A stretch of DNA of 52,775 bases from a virus. This document shows, piece by piece, positions 40,801-49,191 of this stretch (positions are counted from its first letter, which is position 1; each line of letters begins with the position of its first letter). The translations under genes were made by a program, and so were the position numbers. The notes beneath the pieces are model-generated. The model did not search any database. It saw only the letters and a list, made by a program, of their open reading frames with translations, and had not been told where the DNA came from. The DNA is taken from the IMG/VR virus record IMGVR_UViG_3300030329_004607, positions 1 to 52,775 of that record. One strand, 5' to 3'.

Positions 40801-41703
40801 ACCAGTTTTATTTACGTCAACATCTATTGCATATGTATTGCCAGTAGTAATAGTTGGATTATGGTCTACAAAAATTCCAGTTCCATTCGCACTTGTTTCT
40901 TCAATTGCCAATCTTCCACCTGGGCTAGTAGCTCCAATACCAACTTTTCCACTATTATCAATAAGCATTCGTGAAGTTCCTGCTGTATAAAAATAGAGAT
41001 TATCTGGGCCAGCGTGATCATATGTAATCCTACCAGCGTTAGCATCACCACTATCACCAAAATAAATATTTCCAGCACTACCAGTAGCCGAACCAATAGT
41101 TATGCCAGCATTTCCATTATTCTCAATAAAAAGGTCATCTGCTCCTGCTTCTGGAGTGACACTAGAATCTCCACTATAAATATGCAACTTACCTTCTGGG
41201 TTATTAGCTCCAATTCCAATATTACCATCAGACTTAAAGAATACTTTGCTTGAACCAGCTCTTTGAAAATCTAAATTCCCTGATGTTCCATCATTTATCA
41301 TTTCCCAATAGCTCGATGGGCTTTGGAATTTTAATACTGCATTTGCTCCAGCAGCTACTGACTCTATTTCTACCTTAACGTTAGCCGAACTTTTATAAAT
41401 ATGTAAATTTTCTTGAGGACTTGCAGTGCCAATACCAACATTACCACCATCTTGTAATGTTAATATATCAGTCCATGCAGTACCACTTGTATAGTTTGAA
41501 AAATGTAAATCATCATCACTTGCATTTACCCACAGCCTCCACTTATCAGCATTATCGTCTCCTTGATCTGCAAATAAATCAATTATTGCATCTCCACCTT
41601 CTCCTCCTACTACTTTAAGTACAGAAACATCACTGCTATATACTTTTACTGATCCAGATTTTGTGTTACTTTCGGTTGTCCATGAAGTATTCGATGAGGA
41701 CAT
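37864..41703 (-). CDS. VGIG-repeat tail fibre protein (1279 aa)
   Basis: About eleven tandem modules, each with a G[NK]VGIG-x-x-x-P-x-x-x-L-H/D-[VIL] motif (for example GNVGIGTASPQENLHI, GKVGIGTDDPAEFLDV, GNVGIGSDDPKMPLHV), separated by about 60-130 residues of beta-rich, Asp/Thr-rich sequence. Similar repeats occur in trimeric fibre shafts of aquatic phages. The C-terminal end (ITQSYHTVDTESDAGSDDLVTINGG, then GSSWFEMSRS) is a domain often found at fibre tips. It is likely the main host-binding fibre. Confidence 0.75.
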   Translation of the reverse strand: MSSSNTSWTTESNTKSGSVKVYSSDVSVLKVVGGEGGDAIIDLFADQGDDNADKWRLWVNASDDDLHFSNYTSGTAWTDILTLQDGGNVGIGTASPQENLHIYKSSANVKVEIESVAAGANAVLKFQSPSSYWEMINDGTSGNLDFQRAGSSKVFFKSDGNIGIGANNPEGKLHIYSGDSSVTPEAGADDLFIENNGNAGITIGSATGSAGNIYFGDSGDANAGRITYDHAGPDNLYFYTAGTSRMLIDNSGKVGIGATSPGGRLAIEETSANGTGIFVDHNPTITTGNTYAIDVDVNKTGVTADSAQATVHGILIDVDDTPLDGGGSSTVNHAGSTTVLTGLKVDVTGVGSGSTTNYGVYSVVASADANYPGVFMGGNVGIGDTTPDQELHVAGSNTTATALWTNCGPGNIPGIRIQNSDATNDNYAGYFFENDSMVAGGIVMQFTNHSSDASSMYFATAYEGNTRNKMMITPTGKVGIGTDAPTELLHLKSSTSAKPTLLIENTHADINAGTLDFMKNTGDNSEADDDLLGIIRFKGDDSANVMNTYASIAGYSQHVANEDESGGLTIEILHDGTAKNMFEINSYGQGVVGDGTIVFNEQGNDMDFRVEAVGAANALFVKGSDGKVGIGTDDPAEFLDVAANIRMGNKSTTDNGIASYFTMERDGNIVGGLSTYAGVFNLFAGTTTSAQHLTIRADGDVGIGTGNPGALLHIERDLNAADDLGDWDNYHLVLRSPTGSTNDTVAMLFSTSDDTYGGSAIVSYDTGSGGKSDLAFFTKRNTAAEPPTEAMRIDDAGNVGIGSDDPKMPLHVKANSNNEVFLLEEASGGETVGFATNVGDLWVVQGTTSDVDAEGTVLMIKDGGNVGIGEDDPDTPLHVKSSANQVARFESTDAYGGIELADNNSGTLPPLISALSNDLIIYGGHDSSRPEIIRIKTGGKVGIKTDDPLQELDLVGQFISADNKTDDTNKQAIFLSHQYDSGTETEGFMMMETFASSSANRIDIGGGHSSYNAATEITFNTAANTSTRTGTERMSIQSDGKISMGAASVTADILTLNKLAGDSQLDMNLYSDNASNEFQLQFGRSNQDTVGFTATADNTLLGSIQWRGSNNSTWTYPARIKVVQDGATGAADSYTGAEMLFQTSDGTATQATRMIIDKNGNVGIGEPSPGVELDVAGRVAIGNGTELTIASGAITITQSYHTVDTESDAGSDDLVTINGGSAGAILVLRAKDSSRTVVCKDATGNLQLSGDFSMDTDNDTITLIFDGSSWFEMSRSNNG

Positions 41704-41713
41704 TAATTACTCC

Positions 41714-42343
41714 TTATAAGTTTGGGACAGATAGTCCTCTAACACCAGATTTGCGAGACCTTTGCTTCATCATTTGGTTTTCATACATCTGTCTAAAATA
41801 ATTTGCTTGCTCAAAATTTCCTTGATCTTCGTATAATCTTGCTTTTGCATAACATACTAATTGTGGATGAAGACTTGTATCAAGACCAATATCAGTATCT
41901 AAATTTTCAGTAACCGCTGTAACATCTTCATACTTTGATTTATATGTTATACGAAGACCATTATCAATAAATAAAGATGTAAATGTTCCAGTTTCATTTG
42001 TAGCTGAACTTGAAGATGATCTAGTCATTGTAAATGTATTTGCATCAGATACAGTTACACTTTGACTTGAAAGATTATCATCATTAAAATTTGTTGTACC
42101 GCTTATAGTTACTCTATCATTTGTAGCAAGACCATGTGATGCAGACGTAAAGGTGATAGTTGTACCACTACAATCTGCATCTGTTATAGTTCCACTTAAA
42201 TTACCACTATCTTGAAATGTATCATATTTCTCTGTAGTACGTTCACCAGATGTAGTTGATGTTGTATCTAAACAAAGTATTGCTAATCTTTGATCATCAT
42301 TAAACCATGCAAAATAATCATTTGGATATGTACGACTTGCCAT
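41714..42343 (-). CDS. Tail adaptor-like structural protein (209 aa)
   Basis: Folded helical N- and C-terminal parts (YFAWFNDDQRLAILCLD and LHPQLVCYAKARLYEDQGNFEQANYFRQMYE) surround a central Ser/Thr-rich beta segment (SGTITDADCSGTTITFTSASHG), itself typical of phage head-tail or adaptor inserts. A head-to-tail adaptor role is inferred. It lies between the fibre genes and two small connector-type proteins. Confidence 0.6.
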   Translation of the reverse strand: MASRTYPNDYFAWFNDDQRLAILCLDTTSTTSGERTTEKYDTFQDSGNLSGTITDADCSGTTITFTSASHGLATNDRVTISGTTNFNDDNLSSQSVTVSDANTFTMTRSSSSSATNETGTFTSLFIDNGLRITYKSKYEDVTAVTENLDTDIGLDTSLHPQLVCYAKARLYEDQGNFEQANYFRQMYENQMMKQRSRKSGVRGLSVPNL

Positions 42344-42352
42344 AATTAGCTC

Positions 42353-42658
42353 CTATTTAAGTTCATCTTCAGATGCATCAGTATCAGCTCTAAGTAATTT
42401 ATGTGGATCAGTTAATTTTGGAATCATGATATATCTATCATTAGTATCCAATATTTCCACCTTCTCAACACTTAAAACTGTAGCAGGGAGATCATACCAA
42501 CGCTTCTTCTTTTCAAGATCAGTAGTTGCAGAAACAGTATATACTTGTTTCTTATTGGCTATATCCATTAAACCATCATTAAGAATTTGCAATAAATACT
42601 TTTCTGGCTGCCTACCAAAAAGTTTCTCTAGTTGACCTATAACTGTTTTAACTGTCAT
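42353..42658 (-). CDS. Head-tail connector-like protein (101 aa)
   Basis: MTVKTVIGQLEKLFGRQPEKYLLQILNDGLMDIANKKQVY and a beta C-terminus (RYIMIPKLTDPHKLLRAD). The N-terminal helical bundle with a following beta hairpin resembles small podovirus connectors (tail tubular A-like adaptors). It starts with the last base of the upstream stop codon. Confidence 0.6.
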   Translation of the reverse strand: MTVKTVIGQLEKLFGRQPEKYLLQILNDGLMDIANKKQVYTVSATTDLEKKKRWYDLPATVLSVEKVEILDTNDRYIMIPKLTDPHKLLRADTDASEDELK

Positions 42659-43155
42659 TATGCAACATCATCCAATATAGCACATATTGTGCATCTTACA
42701 GTGCCAGTTGATGTTGCAGCATGTATATCCGCAGCATCTAAACCATCTTTAAATTTTAAATTTATAGCTTCATTAGCACCTATCTCAACAACATCTCCTA
42801 CTGATGCTGCATCTCCAGCATCTAAACAAATATAAACTTTAGCTGCCGTAGATGTTGATCCATCTGTTGTTCCACTATTTTTAATAAATAAAAATTTTAC
42901 ATGATCAGCATCCTGTGTTGTACCGCCTTCTGTGAATGCTGTTCCAGCTGCTATTAAATCAGCACTTGTGCCAGTAACATCTCTTGATGCACTATATACC
43001 CATTTATCATTAGCATCTGCTTTTTCATATTCTATAACACCACCTAATGTAGTCTTTATATCATGATGCATAGCATCTACTGCATCTGCGTCTGAGTCTG
43101 CTGCTATAGTAACTACTGGGGTCATGCTTACTGCACCCCTTGCTTTATCTGCCAT
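42658..43155 (-). CDS. Virion protein, possible decoration or minor capsid (165 aa)
   Basis: Beta-rich, acidic (VVTIAADSDADAVDAMHHDIKTTLGG, then TSADLIAAGTAFTEGGT and KVYICLDAGDAASVGDVVEIGANEAINLKF). No membrane segment. The position between the coiled-coil repeat protein and the connector suggests a capsid-associated or tail-associated structural protein. Confidence 0.6.
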   Translation of the reverse strand: MADKARGAVSMTPVVTIAADSDADAVDAMHHDIKTTLGGVIEYEKADANDKWVYSASRDVTGTSADLIAAGTAFTEGGTTQDADHVKFLFIKNSGTTDGSTSTAAKVYICLDAGDAASVGDVVEIGANEAINLKFKDGLDAADIHAATSTGTVRCTICAILDDVA

Positions 43156-43158
43156 TTT

Positions 43159-46100
43159 TTATCTCCCTTGTTGTTGTTGTTGTTGGGGTATTCCCCCACT
43201 TATTAATTGTTGTAATCCTTGCTGATAATCAGCCTTTAATTGTGAATATTGAGATTGTAACCATTGATAATCAGTTGTTTGTTTTTGCAACTTAGCTGAA
43301 AAATCACCAATCTCTGCTTGATATTTTTGTAAACTTGATGCATTAGATGCAGATACCTTCTGTACTTCAGATTGATACTTTTGAATACTTGTGTCAAATG
43401 ATGCTCTATTTTTTGTAAGTTCTTGTGTAAATATTTGAACATTAACATTTAACTCTGAACCATAAGTTCCTACTTCTGCTTGATATTTTTGCAACTTACG
43501 AGTCTCATTTGTATCACTTAATTGTGCATCTTGAATATCTTTTTGCAATTTAGCTTGATACTCTATATTAGCATCATTAAATTCGTTCAATGAATTTTGC
43601 ATGTTAGATTGATATTCTTGCAATAGACTAGAATAATCATTTTGATACTTTTGAAAGTTTTGATTCCACTCTTCATTTATCCATTCTTGTATCTTTGTAT
43701 TAACCTCAGCTTGATAAGTTTGAACCTCTGCCTGATATTTTTGCAGTTTACGAGCTTCATTAGCATCAGATAATTGAGCTTCTGTAATCTTTTCTTGTAT
43801 CGTAGCTTGATATATTACATTCTCTTTATTAAATTCATTTAATTCATTTTGCATATTAGAACCATAAATAGATATATTGTCAGATTCAGTTTTAGCCCAT
43901 GCTTGATATGAAGTATTTAATTCTAATTGATATTGAGAAAGTTTTTGAGTATACTCTTGTATATCCGTATTTACATCTGATTGATATGCTGATATTTCAG
44001 ATTGATACTTTTGAAGCTTTTGAGCATATTCTTGATTCTCTTTTTGAAGTAATAAACTTGCTTCTTGCTGTGCATCTGTTGCATCTAATTGTGCTTGTTG
44101 TTGTGCTTTTTGTGCATCTAATTGTGCTTGTTGAATAGCCTCTTGTAGTTTTACTTGATATACTGTATTAGACTCATTAAAATCATTTAAGTTATTTTGT
44201 ATATCTGAATTATATTGTGAAATACTATCAGATTCTGCTTTAGCCCATGCTTGATAAACAGTATTTAATTCTGTAGTATATCTTGATAATTTTTGTTGAT
44301 ATTCTTGAGTTTGCTTATTAACATCAGTTTGATATGATGTTAATTCAGATTGATACTTTTGCAATTTCTTAGCTTCATTAGAATCAGATAGCTGAGCTTC
44401 TTGAATTTTCTCTTGTATTGTGGCTTGATAAATTGCATTTTCTTTATTAAATTCATTTACCTCATTTTGTATATCTGCTTGATAAATTGCAATATTGTTA
44501 GATTCTGTTTGAGCCCAAGCTTGTTGTTTAAGATTTAATTCTAATTGATATTGAGATAATTTTTGTTGATATTCTTGAACTTGCTTAGAGACTTCTGCTT
44601 GATATGAAGATAATTCATTTTGATATTTTTGTAACTTTTTAGCCTCATTAGCATCTGATAATTGTGCTTCTTGAATTTTTTCTTGAACAGTTGCCTGATA
44701 AATTACATTTTCTTTATTAAACTCATTTAATTCGTTTTGTATATCTGCTTGATAAATAGATATATTATCAGATTCAGTTTTAGCCCAAGATGTATAAGAT
44801 GTGTTTAATTCTAATTGATATTGAGATAACTTTTGTCCATATTCCTGTACATCTTTATTTACATTTGCTTGATAAGCACTAAGCTCAGCTTGATATTTTT
44901 GAACTTTTCTTGCCTCTTCTTGATTATCAAATTGTGCATCTTGAATATCTTTTTGAAGCTTTGCTTGATATTCAATATTTTCTTCATTAAATTTAATTTG
45001 TTCATTTTGTATATTAGCTTGATATTCATTTAACTGCGCACTTATCTCTTGTAATTTCGCACTTGCAAGTTCAATATCTTCATTAGTATCTATATAAGTA
45101 TTAACTTGTGTAAAATCTGGCGATACAACTGGTTGAGTAAACGTAGGGGCTGTGCCTGATATTGTTACAGATGTAGTAGATAAAGATGGAGGAACTGGTG
45201 CTACATGAGATGTTGAAAATACGTCAGGATCAGTTTCAGTTAATCCGCTTGTATAATTAGCAAATGAAGTTTGAACATTTCTTACAGGCTTAGTATATGT
45301 TGGAGCAGAACCAGAAAAATCAGCAACAGTTTGTGCTGATATAGAAGGTGCTACAGGCAATACTGCCGTAATACCTATATCAGTACCAGGGTCGGTTGCT
45401 GTCAATCCGCTTGTATAATCACTAAATGCTACCTGAGAATTTCTTACAGATTTAATATATGTTGGGGCAACTCCAGAAAAATCAGCTACAACTTGAGCCG
45501 ATATTGATGGCGCAGTTGGAGGAACTACAGATATAGATAAAACTCCAGGATCACTATCGCCAAAATCTGTAAGAGTCCAATAATCATTAAATGCAACTCT
45601 ACTTGTAAGTGATGGCTTTACATATATTGGGGCTGCTCCAGTATTTGTTAAAGTAGTAGAAGAAACTGTTATAGTTCCAATTGTAGGCGTAGAAAAGCTT
45701 GGTGTAGCTGGAGCTACTGGAATTGCACTTGTAATAGATAAAGCTCCAGGATCAGCCTCATCTAAGCCACTTGTATAAGAACTAAATGCAGTTTGCGACA
45801 TTACAGGCTTCGTATATGTAGGTGCACTACTTGAAAAATCAGCTACAGTTTGTACTGATAAACTTGGAGCTACAGGAGCACTTGGTAATGATAAATCTCC
45901 TACACTTCCAAGAGTTGGAGCACTAAATACTGGTTTTACATATGTTGGAGCTGTACCTGTAATAGTTACTGATTGAGCAGATAAACTTGGTACTGAAGGC
46001 TTAACTGGTACTATAAAATCTGTTGGAGCTGACCAAGTTGGTAAAGACTCACTTATAGTCTCTATTACTGGAGCAACTATATCAGATGGCAAATCGCTTT

Positions 46101-46641
46101 GCTTTGAATTCATTTGTTGATGTAATGCTTTTGTAGCTGCATATAATACTACAAGATATTCAGCTTCATCTGGAAAATTAGCTATCGTAGATACTCCACT
46201 TGCATCTACTGTTGGATATGATATATGATGAACATATGCTACTTGAGTTGCTTCTGGATCAGGCTTAACAAATAATGTACCAGCATCAGAAGTATTACTT
46301 GCAACCCAAAAAACTGGATCGCTAGCTGTTCCATAATAATCTAATGAATCTTCATCTGTTGCAAGACCACCATATATAGCTGGTATTTCTCTACATGGAA
46401 CTTGGAATCCACCACTATTTGCAGAAAGACGTGTAACATATAATATATCACCAACAGCATCTAAATCCATTGTAGTTGCTGAATTATTCAATAAACTAAC
46501 AGTTGCACATTTAGCTTTTAATTTAGGAGGCATGACATTTATTATCTCCTTAGCCCCATCAGCCATCCATTGATCCATTGCAGTCTGATCCGTAAATCCA
46601 GTCCCAACTAAATCTTGTATTTGTGCATCATAGTTAGCCAT
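43159..46641 (-). CDS. Large repeat protein: beta modules and 90-residue coiled-coil repeats (1160 aa)
   Basis: Residues 1-200 form a folded N-terminal domain. About 200-480 hold repeated beta modules with the phrase APTYxKPVxxxxxFxxYTSGL and DPGxxSIT. About 490-1100 are alpha-helical repeats close to 90 residues each (NISIYQADIQNELNEFNKEN, KLQKYQxELxxYQAEV, KLSQYQLELNTxYQAWAKTES). The end is GGIPQQQQQQGR. Likely a long tail-associated coiled coil such as a needle, spike stem or internal tube. Confidence 0.7.
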   Translation of the reverse strand: MANYDAQIQDLVGTGFTDQTAMDQWMADGAKEIINVMPPKLKAKCATVSLLNNSATTMDLDAVGDILYVTRLSANSGGFQVPCREIPAIYGGLATDEDSLDYYGTASDPVFWVASNTSDAGTLFVKPDPEATQVAYVHHISYPTVDASGVSTIANFPDEAEYLVVLYAATKALHQQMNSKQSDLPSDIVAPVIETISESLPTWSAPTDFIVPVKPSVPSLSAQSVTITGTAPTYVKPVFSAPTLGSVGDLSLPSAPVAPSLSVQTVADFSSSAPTYTKPVMSQTAFSSYTSGLDEADPGALSITSAIPVAPATPSFSTPTIGTITVSSTTLTNTGAAPIYVKPSLTSRVAFNDYWTLTDFGDSDPGVLSISVVPPTAPSISAQVVADFSGVAPTYIKSVRNSQVAFSDYTSGLTATDPGTDIGITAVLPVAPSISAQTVADFSGSAPTYTKPVRNVQTSFANYTSGLTETDPDVFSTSHVAPVPPSLSTTSVTISGTAPTFTQPVVSPDFTQVNTYIDTNEDIELASAKLQEISAQLNEYQANIQNEQIKFNEENIEYQAKLQKDIQDAQFDNQEEARKVQKYQAELSAYQANVNKDVQEYGQKLSQYQLELNTSYTSWAKTESDNISIYQADIQNELNEFNKENVIYQATVQEKIQEAQLSDANEAKKLQKYQNELSSYQAEVSKQVQEYQQKLSQYQLELNLKQQAWAQTESNNIAIYQADIQNEVNEFNKENAIYQATIQEKIQEAQLSDSNEAKKLQKYQSELTSYQTDVNKQTQEYQQKLSRYTTELNTVYQAWAKAESDSISQYNSDIQNNLNDFNESNTVYQVKLQEAIQQAQLDAQKAQQQAQLDATDAQQEASLLLQKENQEYAQKLQKYQSEISAYQSDVNTDIQEYTQKLSQYQLELNTSYQAWAKTESDNISIYGSNMQNELNEFNKENVIYQATIQEKITEAQLSDANEARKLQKYQAEVQTYQAEVNTKIQEWINEEWNQNFQKYQNDYSSLLQEYQSNMQNSLNEFNDANIEYQAKLQKDIQDAQLSDTNETRKLQKYQAEVGTYGSELNVNVQIFTQELTKNRASFDTSIQKYQSEVQKVSASNASSLQKYQAEIGDFSAKLQKQTTDYQWLQSQYSQLKADYQQGLQQLISGGIPQQQQQQGR

Positions 46642-46844
46642 TAATCATTCATCCTTTTAATAGATTCTTCTATTGTAGTTGTATTAAATTCTACTTTAGT
46701 TTGGCCAGACCAAGTATTCCTCATGTTCACATGGTTACGTGAATTGTCATGATCTTTTACATAATGACCACATTCACATTTCATATCCTGTTTTCTTTCA
46801 AATTCACCTTTTTCACCACATTTATGACAGTAAAATATTATCAT
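46641..46844 (-). CDS. Small zinc-ribbon protein (67 aa)
   Basis: MIIFYCHKCGEKGEFERKQDMKCECGHYVKDHDNSRNH holds CHKC and CEC, a zinc ribbon. The ATG at 46844, two bases after the previous stop, is preferred over the longer open frame at 46892. It stands beside virion genes, where it may be an assembly or regulatory factor. Confidence 0.6.
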   Translation of the reverse strand: MIIFYCHKCGEKGEFERKQDMKCECGHYVKDHDNSRNHVNMRNTWSGQTKVEFNTTTIEESIKRMND

Positions 46845-46845
46845 T

Positions 46846-47046
46846 CTACTTACTACTCCTATTTCTAGCATCAGACATTGGTAAGTCTCCATGCTCGTTA
46901 ATGTATTCTAATATATCTAGTGTACTTCTATTTACAGAATCTTTTCTAATTATAAATTCTCCACCCTCAGCTTCAATTGGAATACCACCTTCAGAATGTG
47001 GAGCACCATCTAATAATCCACCAAATGGATATTTCTTATAAATCAT
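46846..47046 (-). CDS. Small GGEFIIRKDSV-motif protein (66 aa)
   Basis: The phrase GGIPIEAEGGEFIIRKDSVNRSTLDILEYINEHG resembles a segment that recurs in many phage tail and tape-measure-type proteins (GGEYVIRKDSV...NYIN). Here it is a stand-alone gene. Its function is unknown. It is coupled to the upstream basic protein gene (AGATGA) and ends two bases before the next. Confidence 0.6.
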   Translation of the reverse strand: MIYKKYPFGGLLDGAPHSEGGIPIEAEGGEFIIRKDSVNRSTLDILEYINEHGDLPMSDARNRSSK

Positions 47047-47186
47047 CTTAAACCACTCCCTCCACGTTTACGACCACGATGTTGTTTACCTCTTTTTCTT
47101 GCTTCAACCTTTTCTACAGGAGGTATTGCAACGATTGTTGGTTCGTTTAAAAATAATGTTGATAATATAATTGTTTTCATAATCAT
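47043..47186 (-). CDS. Small Arg/Lys-rich protein (47 aa)
   Basis: MIMKTIILSTLFLNEPTIVAIPPVEKVEARKRGKQHRGRKRGGSGLR. The first 20 residues are hydrophobic (possible signal or anchor) and the C-terminus is highly basic, which could bind nucleic acid or acidic capsid regions. No Shine-Dalgarno site is obvious, and a hairpin (47208-47235) lies just upstream. Confidence 0.45.
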   Translation of the reverse strand: MIMKTIILSTLFLNEPTIVAIPPVEKVEARKRGKQHRGRKRGGSGLR

Positions 47187-47207
47187 AATTTTTTATTTAG
47201 CTTGTTA

Positions 47208-47235
47208 GGGGCAAGCCCTTTATACGACCTGCCCC
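47208..47235 (-). terminator. Hairpin between the decoration-like gene and the next
   Basis: GGGGCA pairs with TGCCCC around a 16-base loop on the minus strand. No T run follows, so it is a weak terminator or an mRNA-stability hairpin that could step down expression after the capsid genes. Confidence 0.5.
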
Positions 47236-47273
47236 ACAGTAAGCAATTCTGTTGACTTTTATTTATTCAAGTC

Positions 47274-47741
47274 TTATGAAGCAGCATCAGTATGGAACTT
47301 GGTATCAGAACCTAGAGCAGCAGCAATGCCTCTTACATACCAACGATTGCCATCGGTAAATATTTGTACATTGTCGCCAGGAGCAGCAGCAGCAGTAAAA
47401 TTGATATAATCATCATTATTAACTGCGCTATCTCCAGCTGCATCTGCAACTGAAGCAATATGCCCTACTATATCTACACCTGAACCAAAATCAATATTAA
47501 CAATTTGATTCATTGAGTCATCAGCACCATCTGTATCTTCAGTAACCCATACTTCACAATTCCAACCTGGAGGTAAATCTCCCACAGTTGGCAAATCTAA
47601 CTCAGTTGTTGCAGTTGGATTTACTAAAAAGATAGTTCCACTATCTGCTTCTAACACTGTATAGTTCTCCGTAATCTTTTTAACTTTCTTTACGTAAGTA
47701 CCAGTCAGTGAGCTATTTTCGTTTAGATAATCACTTCTCAT
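47274..47741 (-). CDS. Capsid decoration-like protein (155 aa)
   Basis: Beta-rich with acidic turns (NYTVLEADSGTIFLVNPTATTELDLP, DNVQIFTDGNRWYVRGIAAALGSD). It lies directly downstream of the major capsid gene, a common place for capsid-decorating or head-fibre proteins. The assignment is by context; no family motif is certain. Confidence 0.55.
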   Translation of the reverse strand: MRSDYLNENSSLTGTYVKKVKKITENYTVLEADSGTIFLVNPTATTELDLPTVGDLPPGWNCEVWVTEDTDGADDSMNQIVNIDFGSGVDIVGHIASVADAAGDSAVNNDDYINFTAAAAPGDNVQIFTDGNRWYVRGIAAALGSDTKFHTDAAS

Positions 47742-47752
47742 TATATAACTCC

Positions 47753-49129
47753 TTAATTAAGGTCTGTGAATGAATATAAAGCATGAGTTTCAGGAATTGT
47801 TATTTCAAGTCCTGCTTCCGTTAGGATCATGTCTTTACGTAAATCTTCATCAGCCTGTTGTACATTAGTTATAATATGAGTATCACGATTCAATCCATTT
47901 CCAACAAGTGGACGATAAGCTAACTGTTTCATATCAGCAAGTAATAAGAAGCCAGCAGTCATACCACGAAATAAAGGTTCACGAACAATACTAAGATCGC
48001 CATGAACTGTATTAAGTTGCATGATTTTGTGTCCAAAAGAGCCATTACGATTTTCAGCACTCCAATTATATCTGTTTCCAGTATTACCAGAGTCTTGAGA
48101 AACGTCTACAAAGCTATTATTTCCTATCTTGTTGAAATAAGAGATCACAGGTAGACCAGCTAAAGCGAGTTTATTATTACTTCCACCCCTTGCAGGATCA
48201 AAGAATGTCTCGAAGTCAGATAGAAATACATCATAAGTGAATGCAGTTGAAGCAGCAGCTCCAAAATATGGACTTCCTGCGGTATATGAAAGTGACCCAG
48301 GAGTTCCAGCTTGAACTCTATTTATAATGTCTCCACATAGACCAGCAGAAGTTTGAACGCCATTTTGACGACCCTTCTGCCCAAAGAGCATTCCTCTCTC
48401 AATGTCTACTTTATGTTCTCTTAGTTTAAGATTCCAGATTCGTGACCATTCATTTGCATATCCACGATAGTTAGTAGCAATAGCTGTGTTTGTCATTTCA
48501 GCAGCTGTTTTGAAGATTTGAGTGTAACCAAAATCATCATCTAAAGACTTAGACCATACATCAGGAGACCCTGAACCTTCTTCAAAAGCAGTACCAATAA
48601 CTTGACAAGCATCACCATCTGCGATTGCATTATAGCCAGTCTCACTTGAGTTACCAGTACTCAAACATGTCACTTGACAAGTTGAATATGATGATTCATG
48701 TGTAACTGAATCTATTCTTACAACCATATGTGATTTGCCATCAACAACATCAACCGCAACCATCATTCCTTTTATAAGAAAATCAACAGAAGCATCACTT
48801 CCATTTTCAAATAAAACTTGACCGCTTGTACCTGCTGTAGCAGTTAATGCAGATTGAGCATTAAATGATCTACTCGTCCAATCGATCTTAGAACGATTTT
48901 CTAAGAAACGAAATACAGGATCAGTTGTTGGTACTTTACTAACCTTATTTAAATATACAAAAAATGGAGACTCTTCTGGCGATAATTCAGCAACTCTATC
49001 ACCCCAATCGTATAGTCTACGTTGGTCACCAGCTACACCATGTGCAGCAGCATGTGCATTAGCGATAGTGGTTGCAGCACCTGTACTGGATAATGATCCA
49101 GAACGGATTGTGTTTGCACTATTTGCCAT
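47753..49129 (-). CDS. Major capsid protein (458 aa)
   Basis: The N-terminal block AELSPEESPFFVYLNKVSKVPTTDPVFRFLENRSKIDW and the IWNLKLREHKVDIERGMLFGQKG segment are those of the SU10/DUF5309-type HK97-fold major capsid proteins. Length is normal. The gene order portal, scaffold, capsid is classical. AAACGGAG precedes the ATG, and a hairpin in the leader (49145-49183) may stabilise or process the highly expressed mRNA. Confidence 0.85.
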   Translation of the reverse strand: MANSANTIRSGSLSSTGAATTIANAHAAAHGVAGDQRRLYDWGDRVAELSPEESPFFVYLNKVSKVPTTDPVFRFLENRSKIDWTSRSFNAQSALTATAGTSGQVLFENGSDASVDFLIKGMMVAVDVVDGKSHMVVRIDSVTHESSYSTCQVTCLSTGNSSETGYNAIADGDACQVIGTAFEEGSGSPDVWSKSLDDDFGYTQIFKTAAEMTNTAIATNYRGYANEWSRIWNLKLREHKVDIERGMLFGQKGRQNGVQTSAGLCGDIINRVQAGTPGSLSYTAGSPYFGAAASTAFTYDVFLSDFETFFDPARGGSNNKLALAGLPVISYFNKIGNNSFVDVSQDSGNTGNRYNWSAENRNGSFGHKIMQLNTVHGDLSIVREPLFRGMTAGFLLLADMKQLAYRPLVGNGLNRDTHIITNVQQADEDLRKDMILTEAGLEITIPETHALYSFTDLN

Positions 49130-49144
49130 GTTTTTTCTCCGTTT

Positions 49145-49183
49145 ATCTCTCTATCAGCTACCTTTCGGTCTTCAAGGAGAGAT
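49145..49183 (-). ncRNA. Hairpin in the major-capsid mRNA leader
   Basis: ATCTCTC pairs with GAGAGAT, and the loop itself contains ACC-GAAA-GGT with a stable GNRA loop. It lies about 15 bases before the capsid start. It could be a 5'-stabilising or processing signal for an abundant late message. Confidence 0.6.
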
Positions 49184-49191
49184 GTTATTGT

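Noticed and set aside
37864-41703. Regularly spaced repeats as a CRISPR array
   Set aside because: The repeats are protein-coding VGIG motifs with variable spacing and variable DNA sequence; no array or cas genes other than the Cas4-like phage nuclease exist.
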